DNA of 40,655 bases from Planctomycetota bacterium. GTDB taxonomy: Bacteria > Planctomycetota > UBA11346. The position numbers and the translations under genes are program-made. Below the pieces are notes generated by a model. The model had not been told where the DNA came from, did no database searches, and worked only from the letters and a program-made list of their open reading frames with translations. The stretch is taken from contig REDX01000142.1 in assembly GCA_007695355.1 (NCBI GenBank), positions 1 to 40,655 of the forward strand, written 5' to 3'. Each line of letters opens with the position of its first letter. Position 1 is the first letter of the stretch. This document shows, piece after piece, positions 17,377 through 25,616 of the stretch.

Positions 17377-20300
17377 TTAGCGACGGAGTTCGGCGAGACG
17401 ATCATTAATCTGACGACGCAGCTGGCGCGCTTCGGCGCCACGAATGCCGCTGAGATAACCGAGGTAGGTAAGGAGTTCGCGCTCCGTGCTTTGCGGCGTT
17501 ATGCGCCGCTCGAGGAGGGGAAGGTAGGCGCTGTCGCGGGTAATCATCAGTCCCGCCATCAGCAGATCGGGATCGTGGTCGACGCCATCTTGGAAGGCCT
17601 TAAGTTCCAACTCAATCATGCGCAGATCCCCGTGCTGGGCCAAGAGCATGGCGGTGGCCCGGCGCAGCTGCGGCCATTGCTTATGCTGGACCGCCTCGCT
17701 GAGGGGCGGGGTGGATAAAACCCGCTGCGCCAGGGCCTCGACCTCCGCCGGCACCGGTGGCTGCGGGGTGAAAGGGGGGAGGATTGCAGAACCGGAGCTG
17801 GACCGCCCGGCGCGTCCTGAGATCCAAATCGTAAGATCTTGGTAATAGAAGCGTTCGGGGCGCCAGTCAAGGTCCATGACCTCCTGCAGGCGACCATCGA
17901 GCAGGGCCCAGGCGGCGTAGCTTGCCACCTGCGGTTCGGGATCGGCCAGCAGCTGACGCAGGGAACCTTGATATTCCGGGTCATCCACCTGGCCGCGCAG
18001 CATGCCTTGGACGGCGCTAAAGCGGACCCATGGATTGGCATGCTGCAATGCCCAGATCAGTTGTTTTGGTTCGGGGCTGCTATGGGGCCTGAGGCGCCAA
18101 AAGGCATCAAGGCTTTGCGCCAGGGTATTATCGCTCTTGGCCAGGGCCTGCCATAATTCCTGGCCACCGTCGCGCCTTTCTTCCGGGTGCAGCGGCGAAC
18201 CGGCCCTGGCATTGAGCAGCAAACGGCCGATTTCCGCAGCCATATCCCGGTTCTCGGCATGGTTGAGGAGGGCGAGGATGCGCTGCGGATCGACCAGCTG
18301 CCGACGATAGGGCTGGTGGCTTATCTCTTGGACATGGCTGAGGAGGACAACAAAGAGGTGATCATCGGCCACCATTTGGGCAAGCAGATCGTCGGCCCCA
18401 GCGGGCAGGCGTTTTGCCAGCATCAGGGCCAGGGTGTAGAGTTCTACCCCGTGCCAGTGGCGTTGCGGATGCTCGCCGGCGAAGGCCGCGCGCAGGCGCT
18501 CTAAGCTGCGTTGGGGCTGGGGGTCGCTGGCAAAGAGGGCGAGATCCAGGAGGTGATGTTCGTCATCGCCCCGTTGTCGCAGGAGCAGCTTATGCCACTG
18601 GTCTAATTGCATGGGGGGAAATTGCTGGGGATCGAGGACTTGGTCCCCGGCGCCGGCCGCGGCAGGCTTGGCCTGTGCTGCCGGTAATGCTGGGACGATT
18701 TGCGCAATCGCTTCCGCTGGCAGGTGATCCAGGGCTCCGGATTCATAGAGCTCTTGCAGCATCTGCTGTTGTTGTGCGTCGCTGGGGCTATGGGCCTCGC
18801 TGGGGCCGGCATCGCCCTCGGCACCGAGAAGGGCGGCGAGGCGGCTCAAGAGGCCCCCGCCGGAGAGTTTGCCGGCGTCGATGGGGGCTGGGGCTCGGCT
18901 GGCGCGCTGAATCACCACCGCCGCCGCGGCTTCAAGCACCTGCTGGGCGGGATCACGGAGGAAGGCGCCGAGGAGGCGATCGCCCAAATCCTGGGGCATG
19001 CGCAGGAGGGCGCGGGCAGCGGATTGGCGAACGCCGGCATCCTCGCTCTTCAGGGCCCAGGCGTAAAGCTGATGGAAGTGGCCATCGTGGCGGATTTGAC
19101 CGCTGAGATCGGCAATGGCATTCCACACCGCCACCTGGGCGTGGACCGGGCTATCCTGGTAGATCTGGTGGAGGACTCGCTGATTCTCGCCATGGGCCCG
19201 GCGGTTGAGTTCCCGAATCAGTGGCGTCAGCACCGCCGGGGCGAGATCGGGCACGCGGGCGGCGACGGCGCTCAATTGCTCGGTGCTGGGCTGGGTGCGC
19301 AGTCGGGCGAGGGCATTGAGGGCTTCGCGGACAACGAAGTGATCGGGATCGTCGAGGGCGGCGATGAGGCTGGCGCTGGCATCCTGGGCGCGCATATCGC
19401 CGAGGGCCTTGGCCGCCGCCGCCCGCACCCGCCAGCGCGGATCGCTGAGGCGCTGTTGCAGGATATCGGCATGGGAATTGCCACGGGCTTCTTCGAGGGC
19501 GGCGATGGCGGCCACCGCCACCATTTCATCGGCGTCGCCGGTGGCCTCGCGTAGCAGGCGGGCGGCCTGGGGGTTGCGGGTTTGGCCCAGTTGCTGGGCG
19601 GCGACCATGCGCAGATTGGCATCCGTGCTATCCAAGAGGCTGGCGGTGGCGCGGATGCTTTCCAGGCCCCCCACTTCGGAGAGGGCGTGGAGGGCGCTCT
19701 CGCGGACTAAACTATCCTTATCGGCAAGCAGGGCGCGTAGGGCCGGCAGGGCCCGACTACCGCCAACCCCCAGGCGGCGGGCGGCCTCCTGGCGCTGTCG
19801 GCTGCTGCCGCGGATGAGATCGGCGCGCACGCTTAATTGAGATTCCAGGGCCTGGGGGACGAGAATGGCCCAACGCACGGCCTCAGCGGCGAGGGCGCTA
19901 TCCTCATAGCCGGGTGGCCAGTCGAGGTCTAGGGAGCCTAAGACTCCTGGTCCGAGGAGGGCCAGGGTGGTCATGGCGCGGGTGCGGATGAGCGGTGATG
20001 GGCTGCGTAAATCGCGCAGCGCCGTATCGACTACGGGCAGGGCTTCGGGCTCTAGGGTCTGGTACTGCTCTGCCGCCGCAAACTCGCCATGCTGCTGCCA
20101 CCACTGCTTGAGCTGCTGGGCCTCGGCCTGGCGCTGGGTGGCCTCGGCCCAGGCATCCACCCGCGGTGCCTGCGGCGGCAAGAGGCGACGCAGCAGGCGG
20201 GCGCAGGCAACGCGCACCGCCAAGAGTTCGTGGTTCAAGCCCGAGAGCACCTCCGCAACCGCCGCCGCGGGATCGTTCATCACTTCCTGACTGGCGATCA

Positions 20301-20853
20301 TGCGCTGCAGGGGCTGGTGCGAGCCGAGGCGCTCGAGCAGGCTCAATTCTTGGCCCGGGGCCTGGCCCATGCCTTCCCAGGCGCCACTCTTATGGCTAGC
20401 ATAGGCCTGGTTCAGCCAATCCTGCTGCGCTTCCACATCCATCCAGCCCTCGTGGCGGGCGATCACATAGCCCTGGGGGGCAATGAGGAAGCGCGCCGGC
20501 AACTGGCTTACGCCGAGGCGCATGCCATCGCCCAGTAGCACCAGATGGGGTTGATAGGGGCTTAAGGCTTCGGCGCTGAGGAAGGCGCGGCGGAATTGGC
20601 CATCCGTGCCGGGGGGGATAATCAGGGCGAAAATGGGCTGCTGATCCTCAGCCGCCGCCAGCCGGGCGCCATCCAGGGAGAGGTGGAGGCGCTGCAGCAG
20701 GCTTTGTGAATCCGGCAGCGCCCAGCCATCGCCACCGCCATTACTGCCATTGCCACCATTGCTGCCATTGCTGTCATTGCCTTCGGCCGCCGGGAGCGCC
20801 GCCAGGGCGAGGAGAGAGGGGGCCAGGAAGCGGCCCAGGCGCAGCCAAGTCAC
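17377..20853 (-). CDS. large secreted HEAT-repeat protein with thioredoxin-like N-domain
   Basis: An 1158-residue exported protein. A signal peptide covers residues 1-23. An Asn/Gly/Ser linker (about 26-42) is encoded by 9-nt repeats. Residues ~50-160 look thioredoxin-like (QPIFALIIPPG, LPARFLIAPQGYVI) but lack a CxxC pair. HEAT repeats follow, clearest at ~350-560 in LPALRALLADKDSLVRESAL and RWRVRAAAAKALGDMRAQDA, with further helical repeats to the end. Such solenoids usually bind protein partners, so a periplasmic scaffold role is inferred. Its start overlaps the upstream stop by 4 bp (ATGA), placing it firmly in the MoxR operon. Confidence 0.75.
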   Translation of the reverse strand: MTWLRLGRFLAPSLLALAALPAAEGNDSNGSNGGNGSNGGGDGWALPDSQSLLQRLHLSLDGARLAAAEDQQPIFALIIPPGTDGQFRRAFLSAEALSPYQPHLVLLGDGMRLGVSQLPARFLIAPQGYVIARHEGWMDVEAQQDWLNQAYASHKSGAWEGMGQAPGQELSLLERLGSHQPLQRMIASQEVMNDPAAAVAEVLSGLNHELLAVRVACARLLRRLLPPQAPRVDAWAEATQRQAEAQQLKQWWQQHGEFAAAEQYQTLEPEALPVVDTALRDLRSPSPLIRTRAMTTLALLGPGVLGSLDLDWPPGYEDSALAAEAVRWAILVPQALESQLSVRADLIRGSSRQRQEAARRLGVGGSRALPALRALLADKDSLVRESALHALSEVGGLESIRATASLLDSTDANLRMVAAQQLGQTRNPQAARLLREATGDADEMVAVAAIAALEEARGNSHADILQQRLSDPRWRVRAAAAKALGDMRAQDASASLIAALDDPDHFVVREALNALARLRTQPSTEQLSAVAARVPDLAPAVLTPLIRELNRRAHGENQRVLHQIYQDSPVHAQVAVWNAIADLSGQIRHDGHFHQLYAWALKSEDAGVRQSAARALLRMPQDLGDRLLGAFLRDPAQQVLEAAAAVVIQRASRAPAPIDAGKLSGGGLLSRLAALLGAEGDAGPSEAHSPSDAQQQQMLQELYESGALDHLPAEAIAQIVPALPAAQAKPAAAGAGDQVLDPQQFPPMQLDQWHKLLLRQRGDDEHHLLDLALFASDPQPQRSLERLRAAFAGEHPQRHWHGVELYTLALMLAKRLPAGADDLLAQMVADDHLFVVLLSHVQEISHQPYRRQLVDPQRILALLNHAENRDMAAEIGRLLLNARAGSPLHPEERRDGGQELWQALAKSDNTLAQSLDAFWRLRPHSSPEPKQLIWALQHANPWVRFSAVQGMLRGQVDDPEYQGSLRQLLADPEPQVASYAAWALLDGRLQEVMDLDWRPERFYYQDLTIWISGRAGRSSSGSAILPPFTPQPPVPAEVEALAQRVLSTPPLSEAVQHKQWPQLRRATAMLLAQHGDLRMIELELKAFQDGVDHDPDLLMAGLMITRDSAYLPLLERRITPQSTERELLTYLGYLSGIRGAEARQLRRQINDRLAELRR
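20738..20781. repeat. 9-nt tandem repeat in the HEAT-protein gene
   Basis: Units of the type CCATTGCTG repeat about five times with small changes. On the minus strand they encode an Asn-Gly/Ser-rich linker just after the signal peptide. Because units are multiples of 3, copy-number change would alter linker length without a frameshift. Confidence 0.8.
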
Positions 20854-22118
20854 AGGGCGGCCTCCTCGGCATTGGCAATGATTTGGGCGGTGGCGGGCAC
20901 CATAAGCATGCCCTCTACTGCCCCTTCAAGCTGCAGATAGAGGGAGACATTGTTGCTCGCCTCCAGGGCTACGGCGTGCAGGGTGACGGTAATCTCTAAT
21001 TGGGCACCGGCGGCGATGTCCTGCTCTTCGATGCCCAGAACAAAGCATCCACAGGTGCTCAACACCCGGCTTAAGCGCACCAAGCCAGAACTATCATTGT
21101 GGATGGTGAGTTGGGCCTGGCGCTGCTCACCATCGGCGATGGGGCCAAAATCAATACGCTCGGGGCTCACCCGCAGGCCCTCGGGAATGTTCTGGATGGG
21201 CGCTGCACCGGCGCTTTGGCTGGTGAGTTCGGTGGCCTCGGTGCGGGCGCTCAGTCGCCGCTGGCCCTCCCAGGTAAGGGTGGTGTCGGCGATATAGCGA
21301 TCGCCATAGATTGCCCCCACCACCGCCCGATTCACCGATTCGGGGAGGCGGGTATTATTGCGCGAGCGGTGCAAAATCAGATGCAACTCGGGGAAATCCC
21401 GGGCCAGGGCATCGGCCTGTTCGCGGTCGAGGTCGGCGAGCACCACCAGCACCTCTGCGGCTTCGCGCATCGCCGGCAGCAGGCGCGCCAGGGCTTCGTG
21501 GGGGGATTCGGCGCGCAGGTCTGGGGCCCGCACCAGGGCCTCATCGACGAGACCGGTAATGGCGCTGCGATAGCCGCCGCGGCGGCTCACGATAAAGGGC
21601 TGTGCCACCGGCTGGTCATCGGCGAGCCGCCGGACATTGGCATTGACCAGGGGCGGCCCCACCTTGGCCAAGCGGGCCAGTTCCGCGGCCCCGAGATTGG
21701 CTTCGTGTTCGCCAAGATTAACAGCATCGTAGACCATCTCCCCCAATTGCCTGAGGATTTCCTCGGCCCAGAGGGCGGCATCGGGGCCGGGCGTGGTTAG
21801 GCAGCCGGTGTCGAGAAGCAGAAAGGGCCGCCGCTGCTGGGCCAGGAAGCCGGCGCGAAACTCCAGGCCTCCGGCGGGGTAGCCCTCGCACATATTGGGC
21901 AATATGCGGCCCAGGCTTTCGCCGCTGAAGAGCACCCGCATTTCGCTGCCGGCCTCGGGGATGCGGTAGCGGGTGCCGCTGGCCATGGCCGCAGCAAGGG
22001 CGAGGAAAATCCCGAGGATGACCGTGGCTGCCACCGCCACCACCATAATACCTCCCCGTCGCCCTGGTTGGGCGAGGGCGCAGGAGGGGATGGCGGGAAA
22101 CGGGTTAGCGATGGTCAT
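20850..22118 (-). CDS. degenerate UshA-like phosphoesterase fused to DUF1573 domain
   Basis: A 422-residue membrane-anchored protein. One hydrophobic helix (about residues 25-45, MVVAVAATVILGIFLALAA) leads into a fold resembling 5'-nucleotidase/UshA metallophosphoesterases: GGLEFRAGFL, LLLDTG, LGEHEANLG in place of GNHEFDxG, PLVNANV, and a late HLILHRSRN where gHsH is usual. The first metal motif (HTNDxHG) is absent and the Asn of GNHE is Glu, so the enzyme is probably inactive. The C-terminal ~100 residues are a DUF1573-type domain (RIDFGPIADGEQ with STCGCF). ATG 22118 lies 10 nt after the upstream stop. The 3' end overlaps the HEAT gene start. Confidence 0.7.
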   Translation of the reverse strand: MTIANPFPAIPSCALAQPGRRGGIMVVAVAATVILGIFLALAAAMASGTRYRIPEAGSEMRVLFSGESLGRILPNMCEGYPAGGLEFRAGFLAQQRRPFLLLDTGCLTTPGPDAALWAEEILRQLGEMVYDAVNLGEHEANLGAAELARLAKVGPPLVNANVRRLADDQPVAQPFIVSRRGGYRSAITGLVDEALVRAPDLRAESPHEALARLLPAMREAAEVLVVLADLDREQADALARDFPELHLILHRSRNNTRLPESVNRAVVGAIYGDRYIADTTLTWEGQRRLSARTEATELTSQSAGAAPIQNIPEGLRVSPERIDFGPIADGEQRQAQLTIHNDSSGLVRLSRVLSTCGCFVLGIEEQDIAAGAQLEITVTLHAVALEASNNVSLYLQLEGAVEGMLMVPATAQIIANAEEAAL

Positions 22119-22128
22119 TATAGGGATC

Positions 22129-22812
22129 TCACTGCATGAGGGCGTAGGCGAGAATATTAACATTCACCTGCTGGGCATTGCGGATCTCAGCGCCGCCACA
22201 GCAGCAGCAGCCGTGCATGGTGCCGGTGTCGTTGAGCCCATCCTTGGAATGGACGAGAACGATTTTATCGCCAATGCGCAGGCCTTCGAGGGTGGTATTG
22301 CCGAGGCGCGTTTCCAGGTTTTGGATGGTGAAAACGGTGCGAAAAATCTCGTGATCGGCGGCAATGGTTTCGAGGCTATATTCGGGGAAAATAAGCCGCA
22401 GTTCGCGGCGGAAGCTGGTGTCCCAGTCACGGCTTGAACAGCCGGCGCTGGTCAGCAGAAATCCACCCCGTTTCAGGTAGCGCCGCAGATTTTCCCGCTC
22501 AATCTCGGTGAGGCTGAAAGATCCCTCGCCGGTCATCATGGCGAAGGGGAATTCATAGACCTCCTCGTCGGCGAGGCGCACCGCCTGAAAGCGCCGGGCG
22601 GCATTGATGGTGCTGCGCTGGGCGGCCACGCTCAGGAAGCGGTCGCTAAAGCAGACCGAGGAGCGGGTGCCGGCATAGATCAGATTGGCGGCGGCGATGG
22701 AATCATCACCGCTCATGCCCGCGGCCGCCGAGCGACCCTGGTCAGCCCCATCGGAGGCCATAAAGACGAGGGCGAAGAAGACTAGGCCACAGCTTGCAAG
22801 GAAGGATCGCAT
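22129..22812 (-). CDS. DUF4159 family exported protein
   Basis: A 227-residue protein with a signal peptide (MRSFLASCGLVFFALVFMASDG). The remainder matches DUF4159: FPFAMMTGEGSFSLTEIERENLRRYL, KRGGFLLTSAGC, FRRELRLIFPEYSLETI and DHEIFRTVFTI in order. The family has a glutamine-amidotransferase-like (flavodoxin-like) fold without known catalysis and often sits in MoxR/BatA-type clusters. Near the C-terminus is an unusual run of four cysteines (MHGCCCCGG). AGGAGA lies about 6 nt before the ATG. It starts 17 nt after the DUF4175-like gene. Periplasmic; partner role inferred from the operon. Confidence 0.85.
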   Translation of the reverse strand: MRSFLASCGLVFFALVFMASDGADQGRSAAAGMSGDDSIAAANLIYAGTRSSVCFSDRFLSVAAQRSTINAARRFQAVRLADEEVYEFPFAMMTGEGSFSLTEIERENLRRYLKRGGFLLTSAGCSSRDWDTSFRRELRLIFPEYSLETIAADHEIFRTVFTIQNLETRLGNTTLEGLRIGDKIVLVHSKDGLNDTGTMHGCCCCGGAEIRNAQQVNVNILAYALMQ

Positions 22813-22829
22813 AAATGTCTCCTAGGTAC

Positions 22830-25616
22830 TCAGAATGGAGATTGGCCGCTTTGGGCCCCGGCCCCTTCGGCGATGGCGCGGAAATAATCGCCAACCAGGG
22901 AACGGTAGTGGAGGGGAAAGGGGAGATCGGGCTGGAGGCGCACTCCACCCAGGGATTCGTGGGCCTGTCGCTGGTCAGGATCAGCTGCGTCTTCGTTGCG
23001 GCGGGCCAGCTGGCGACCCTGATCCTGGCCGGATTCGGTATCGCCGCGGCCGCTCTGGCTGCCGCTGGTGTCCGGACCATAGACCGCCCGATTGCTGCTG
23101 AGACTGGAATAGCCGCTGCCCTCGCCGGGCCCGCCGGCACCGCGGCCGCGGCCATGGAGGAGATCCATCAGCGAGCCCAGGGCCTCCCCCGGCAGGTCGC
23201 TCAGGCCGGGGACCTGGCGCAGGCATTCGCCGGCGCCCTCGCAGAGCTGCTGCAGCAGATCATCGCCGTCGTCATTGTGCTTGGCCTGGGTCAGCAAGCG
23301 CCAGGCGCGCAGGGCCGCAAGATGGCCCTCGTCGCCGGCAAGGCTGCCGAAGTAGCCGGCGGCGGCGGCCTGTTCGGCTTGGACACCGGCATTGGCCAGC
23401 CGCTCGCGCAGTTCATGGGCCTGCATCAGCAGGGCATCGTAGGCGGGATTATCGGGCACCCCGTCGATGGCCCCCTGAAGATCCTCAAGCCAGGTTAGGA
23501 AGGCGTCGAGGAGGCGCTGCTGCTGATCGGCGAGGCTGGTGAGCTGCATGCGCGCCAAGCGCTCATCGTTCTGCTGATCCTCGAGAAAGCGACGGGACCA
23601 CTGGGCGATGAGCAGCTGCTCTTCAATAATCCCATCGAGGGCACGGGCGGTTTGGGCGAGCTGATTGAGGCGATCGATGTGTCGGGCGGGTTCGGAGAGC
23701 TGCGCTTCGGCTTGGACGGCGAAATCGGCGAGGGCGGCGGCCAGCTTCTGGGCCTCCTCGGCACGATTCATGTCGGGGCCGGCATTGAGCAGGGCGGCAA
23801 TCGCCTCGCCGGCGGCATCAAGGCCGGGCAGGAGCTCGGCCAGCCGCTGGTCGAGGGCGCTCAAGAGGGGGTTATCAATGGCGCGCTCGGCGAGGGTGTC
23901 AAGCTGCTGACTATAACGCTCGAAATCCTCGGCCAGGCCTTGGATCATGGCGCTTATGGCCGCTTCATCAGCTTCTCCGGCGAGGGCTTCGGCAAGGGCG
24001 CGGGCTCGCTCTTCCATGCGCTGGGCGGTTTGCGCGAGGTTGAGATAATCGTCCATCAGGCCGCCGCCCTCGTTGTCCTGCTGGCGCAGGGCGGCGCGGT
24101 AGGCCTCTTCGGAAATAATGTCGACGACATAGGGAATGCTGGTGGCGATTTGCGGGCCATCGGGATCGTTATCCACGGCCTCAAAAATGTACTCAATGCG
24201 ATCCCCGGGGCGTAGGCCCAGGTCTTTGAGGTCGAAGGCGCTCAGGGATTGCACCCGCGCCGGGTCGTTATTGATGGCCTGGAGATCCATCACCCCGACA
24301 TCGTGGATGCTGCCATTAATACTGCGCAGCCAGTGAATGGCCTCGATGCCATAATCATCCCGCGCCAGGACTTCGATGGGGATTGCCATCTGCGGGGTAC
24401 TTACCGCATCCCGGCCCGGTTCCATAATATGGATGCGCGGCGGGCGATCGGCCTCCACCACCACCCGGCCGCGCTGGGGATGCTGGCTCGTCAGGCCCTC
24501 CTGATCGGTAATGCGCAGTTCATAGGCCATGGATTCAAGCAGGGTGAAGTGGGTGCTGGCGCTGTGCACCTGCTCGGCATGGGGGGCTAATGTCAACTCC
24601 ACCGCCTCGCCGCCGGCGAGGGGCTGCAGCAGCAAACTGCCGCCGGCCAGGGGCCGATTGCTGGCCACCCGCAGGCGGATTTGGCTGCGCCGTGGCAGGC
24701 GCAGTTCCTGATCGTCAAGAACCCGGCTTTCGGCTTCGCGGCGGGTGTGCTCGGGGTAGCTGAGGTCCGCCTCCAAAAGGGTGATTTGTGGGCTGCGGCG
24801 AACCTCCACCAGGCGCCGCTGTGAGCGCGCCCGGCCATCGCCCACCCACACCTGCATCGCTTCGCGGATATTGGTCAGGGTTTGCACAAAACTGCCATCG
24901 GGACTGCGGAACATCACCGTCTGGCTGGCCTCTTCTCCGTCGGCGCCGCGGGCGAAGAGATAGAGGCGGTCCACCGCCCCACCGCGAACCTCGCCGCGGA
25001 CTTCCAAGGCGCCGCCGTAGAGCACCTCGTCGCTGGCGGGCTGGATGCTGAGGCTGAGTCGGCTATAGGGCGGGTGGTCGCCGTGGGGATCGAGGAAGCG
25101 CGGCCATAGGGCGGCCATCATATCCTTGGCCAGCAGCGGCGAGAGCAGCCACCACAGCAGGAGCAGACCGGCGAGGGCGGCGGTGGCCAGCACACTGGGA
25201 CGGGCCAGGGGCCAAATCTGGGCCCGGGCGGCCTGGGCGCGGCCATAGGCCACCGCTTGCTGACGCAGGTGCTCATTGAGGGCCGTGCTTCCGGCGGCCT
25301 GTTCGAGGGCCACCGCATTGCTCAGGGCCGAGCCGAGTTGGGATTGCTGGCGCTCCAGCTGGCTGGCCAAACGCCGGGCCTGGAGTTGGCGCAGGCCCAG
25401 TAGGCTGAGTGCCAGGGCGATGAGCCCGGCCAAGAGCAGGAGGACCCCGGCCTGGGCCCGCCAGGCCAGCGGCAGAATGAGGGTGGCATCGACGATAAAG
25501 AGGAGCAGCAGGAGGGCCGCCCCGGCGCTCCAAATGGCGGCCACGGCGCGCAGCAGCAGCAGCGGCATCAGGCGCCGACGGGGGGCGCTCAGGATGGCTG
25601 GCGACGGTGGCTTCAC
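22830..25616 (-). CDS. DUF4175-like large membrane protein
   Basis: A 928-residue inner-membrane protein. Membrane helices lie at about 17-43, 53-75 and 141-158. A large periplasmic part follows, with Ig-like beta domains near 190-480 (including DYGIEAIHWLRSING, a typical phrase of this family) and a long helical, Gln/Ala/Glu-rich, coiled-coil-prone region at ~520-830. The tail is Gly/Ser-rich and ends with PFPLHYRSLVGDYFRAIAE. I chose the GTG at 25616, which overlaps the upstream stop by 4 bp (GTGA) and has GAGGAGG 7 nt upstream. The match to DUF4175 is by architecture. A structural role in the MoxR-linked complex is inferred. Confidence 0.75.
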   Translation of the reverse strand: MKPPSPAILSAPRRRLMPLLLLRAVAAIWSAGAALLLLLFIVDATLILPLAWRAQAGVLLLLAGLIALALSLLGLRQLQARRLASQLERQQSQLGSALSNAVALEQAAGSTALNEHLRQQAVAYGRAQAARAQIWPLARPSVLATAALAGLLLLWWLLSPLLAKDMMAALWPRFLDPHGDHPPYSRLSLSIQPASDEVLYGGALEVRGEVRGGAVDRLYLFARGADGEEASQTVMFRSPDGSFVQTLTNIREAMQVWVGDGRARSQRRLVEVRRSPQITLLEADLSYPEHTRREAESRVLDDQELRLPRRSQIRLRVASNRPLAGGSLLLQPLAGGEAVELTLAPHAEQVHSASTHFTLLESMAYELRITDQEGLTSQHPQRGRVVVEADRPPRIHIMEPGRDAVSTPQMAIPIEVLARDDYGIEAIHWLRSINGSIHDVGVMDLQAINNDPARVQSLSAFDLKDLGLRPGDRIEYIFEAVDNDPDGPQIATSIPYVVDIISEEAYRAALRQQDNEGGGLMDDYLNLAQTAQRMEERARALAEALAGEADEAAISAMIQGLAEDFERYSQQLDTLAERAIDNPLLSALDQRLAELLPGLDAAGEAIAALLNAGPDMNRAEEAQKLAAALADFAVQAEAQLSEPARHIDRLNQLAQTARALDGIIEEQLLIAQWSRRFLEDQQNDERLARMQLTSLADQQQRLLDAFLTWLEDLQGAIDGVPDNPAYDALLMQAHELRERLANAGVQAEQAAAAGYFGSLAGDEGHLAALRAWRLLTQAKHNDDGDDLLQQLCEGAGECLRQVPGLSDLPGEALGSLMDLLHGRGRGAGGPGEGSGYSSLSSNRAVYGPDTSGSQSGRGDTESGQDQGRQLARRNEDAADPDQRQAHESLGGVRLQPDLPFPLHYRSLVGDYFRAIAEGAGAQSGQSPF

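Noticed and set aside
18414-19106. Long reading frames opposite the HEAT and DUF4175-like genes
   Set aside because: They are Arg/Gly/Pro-rich shadows expected in GC-rich DNA, with no domain motifs or ribosome sites.
20738-20781. CRISPR-like array
   Set aside because: Units are 9 nt, contiguous and coding; there are no spacers.
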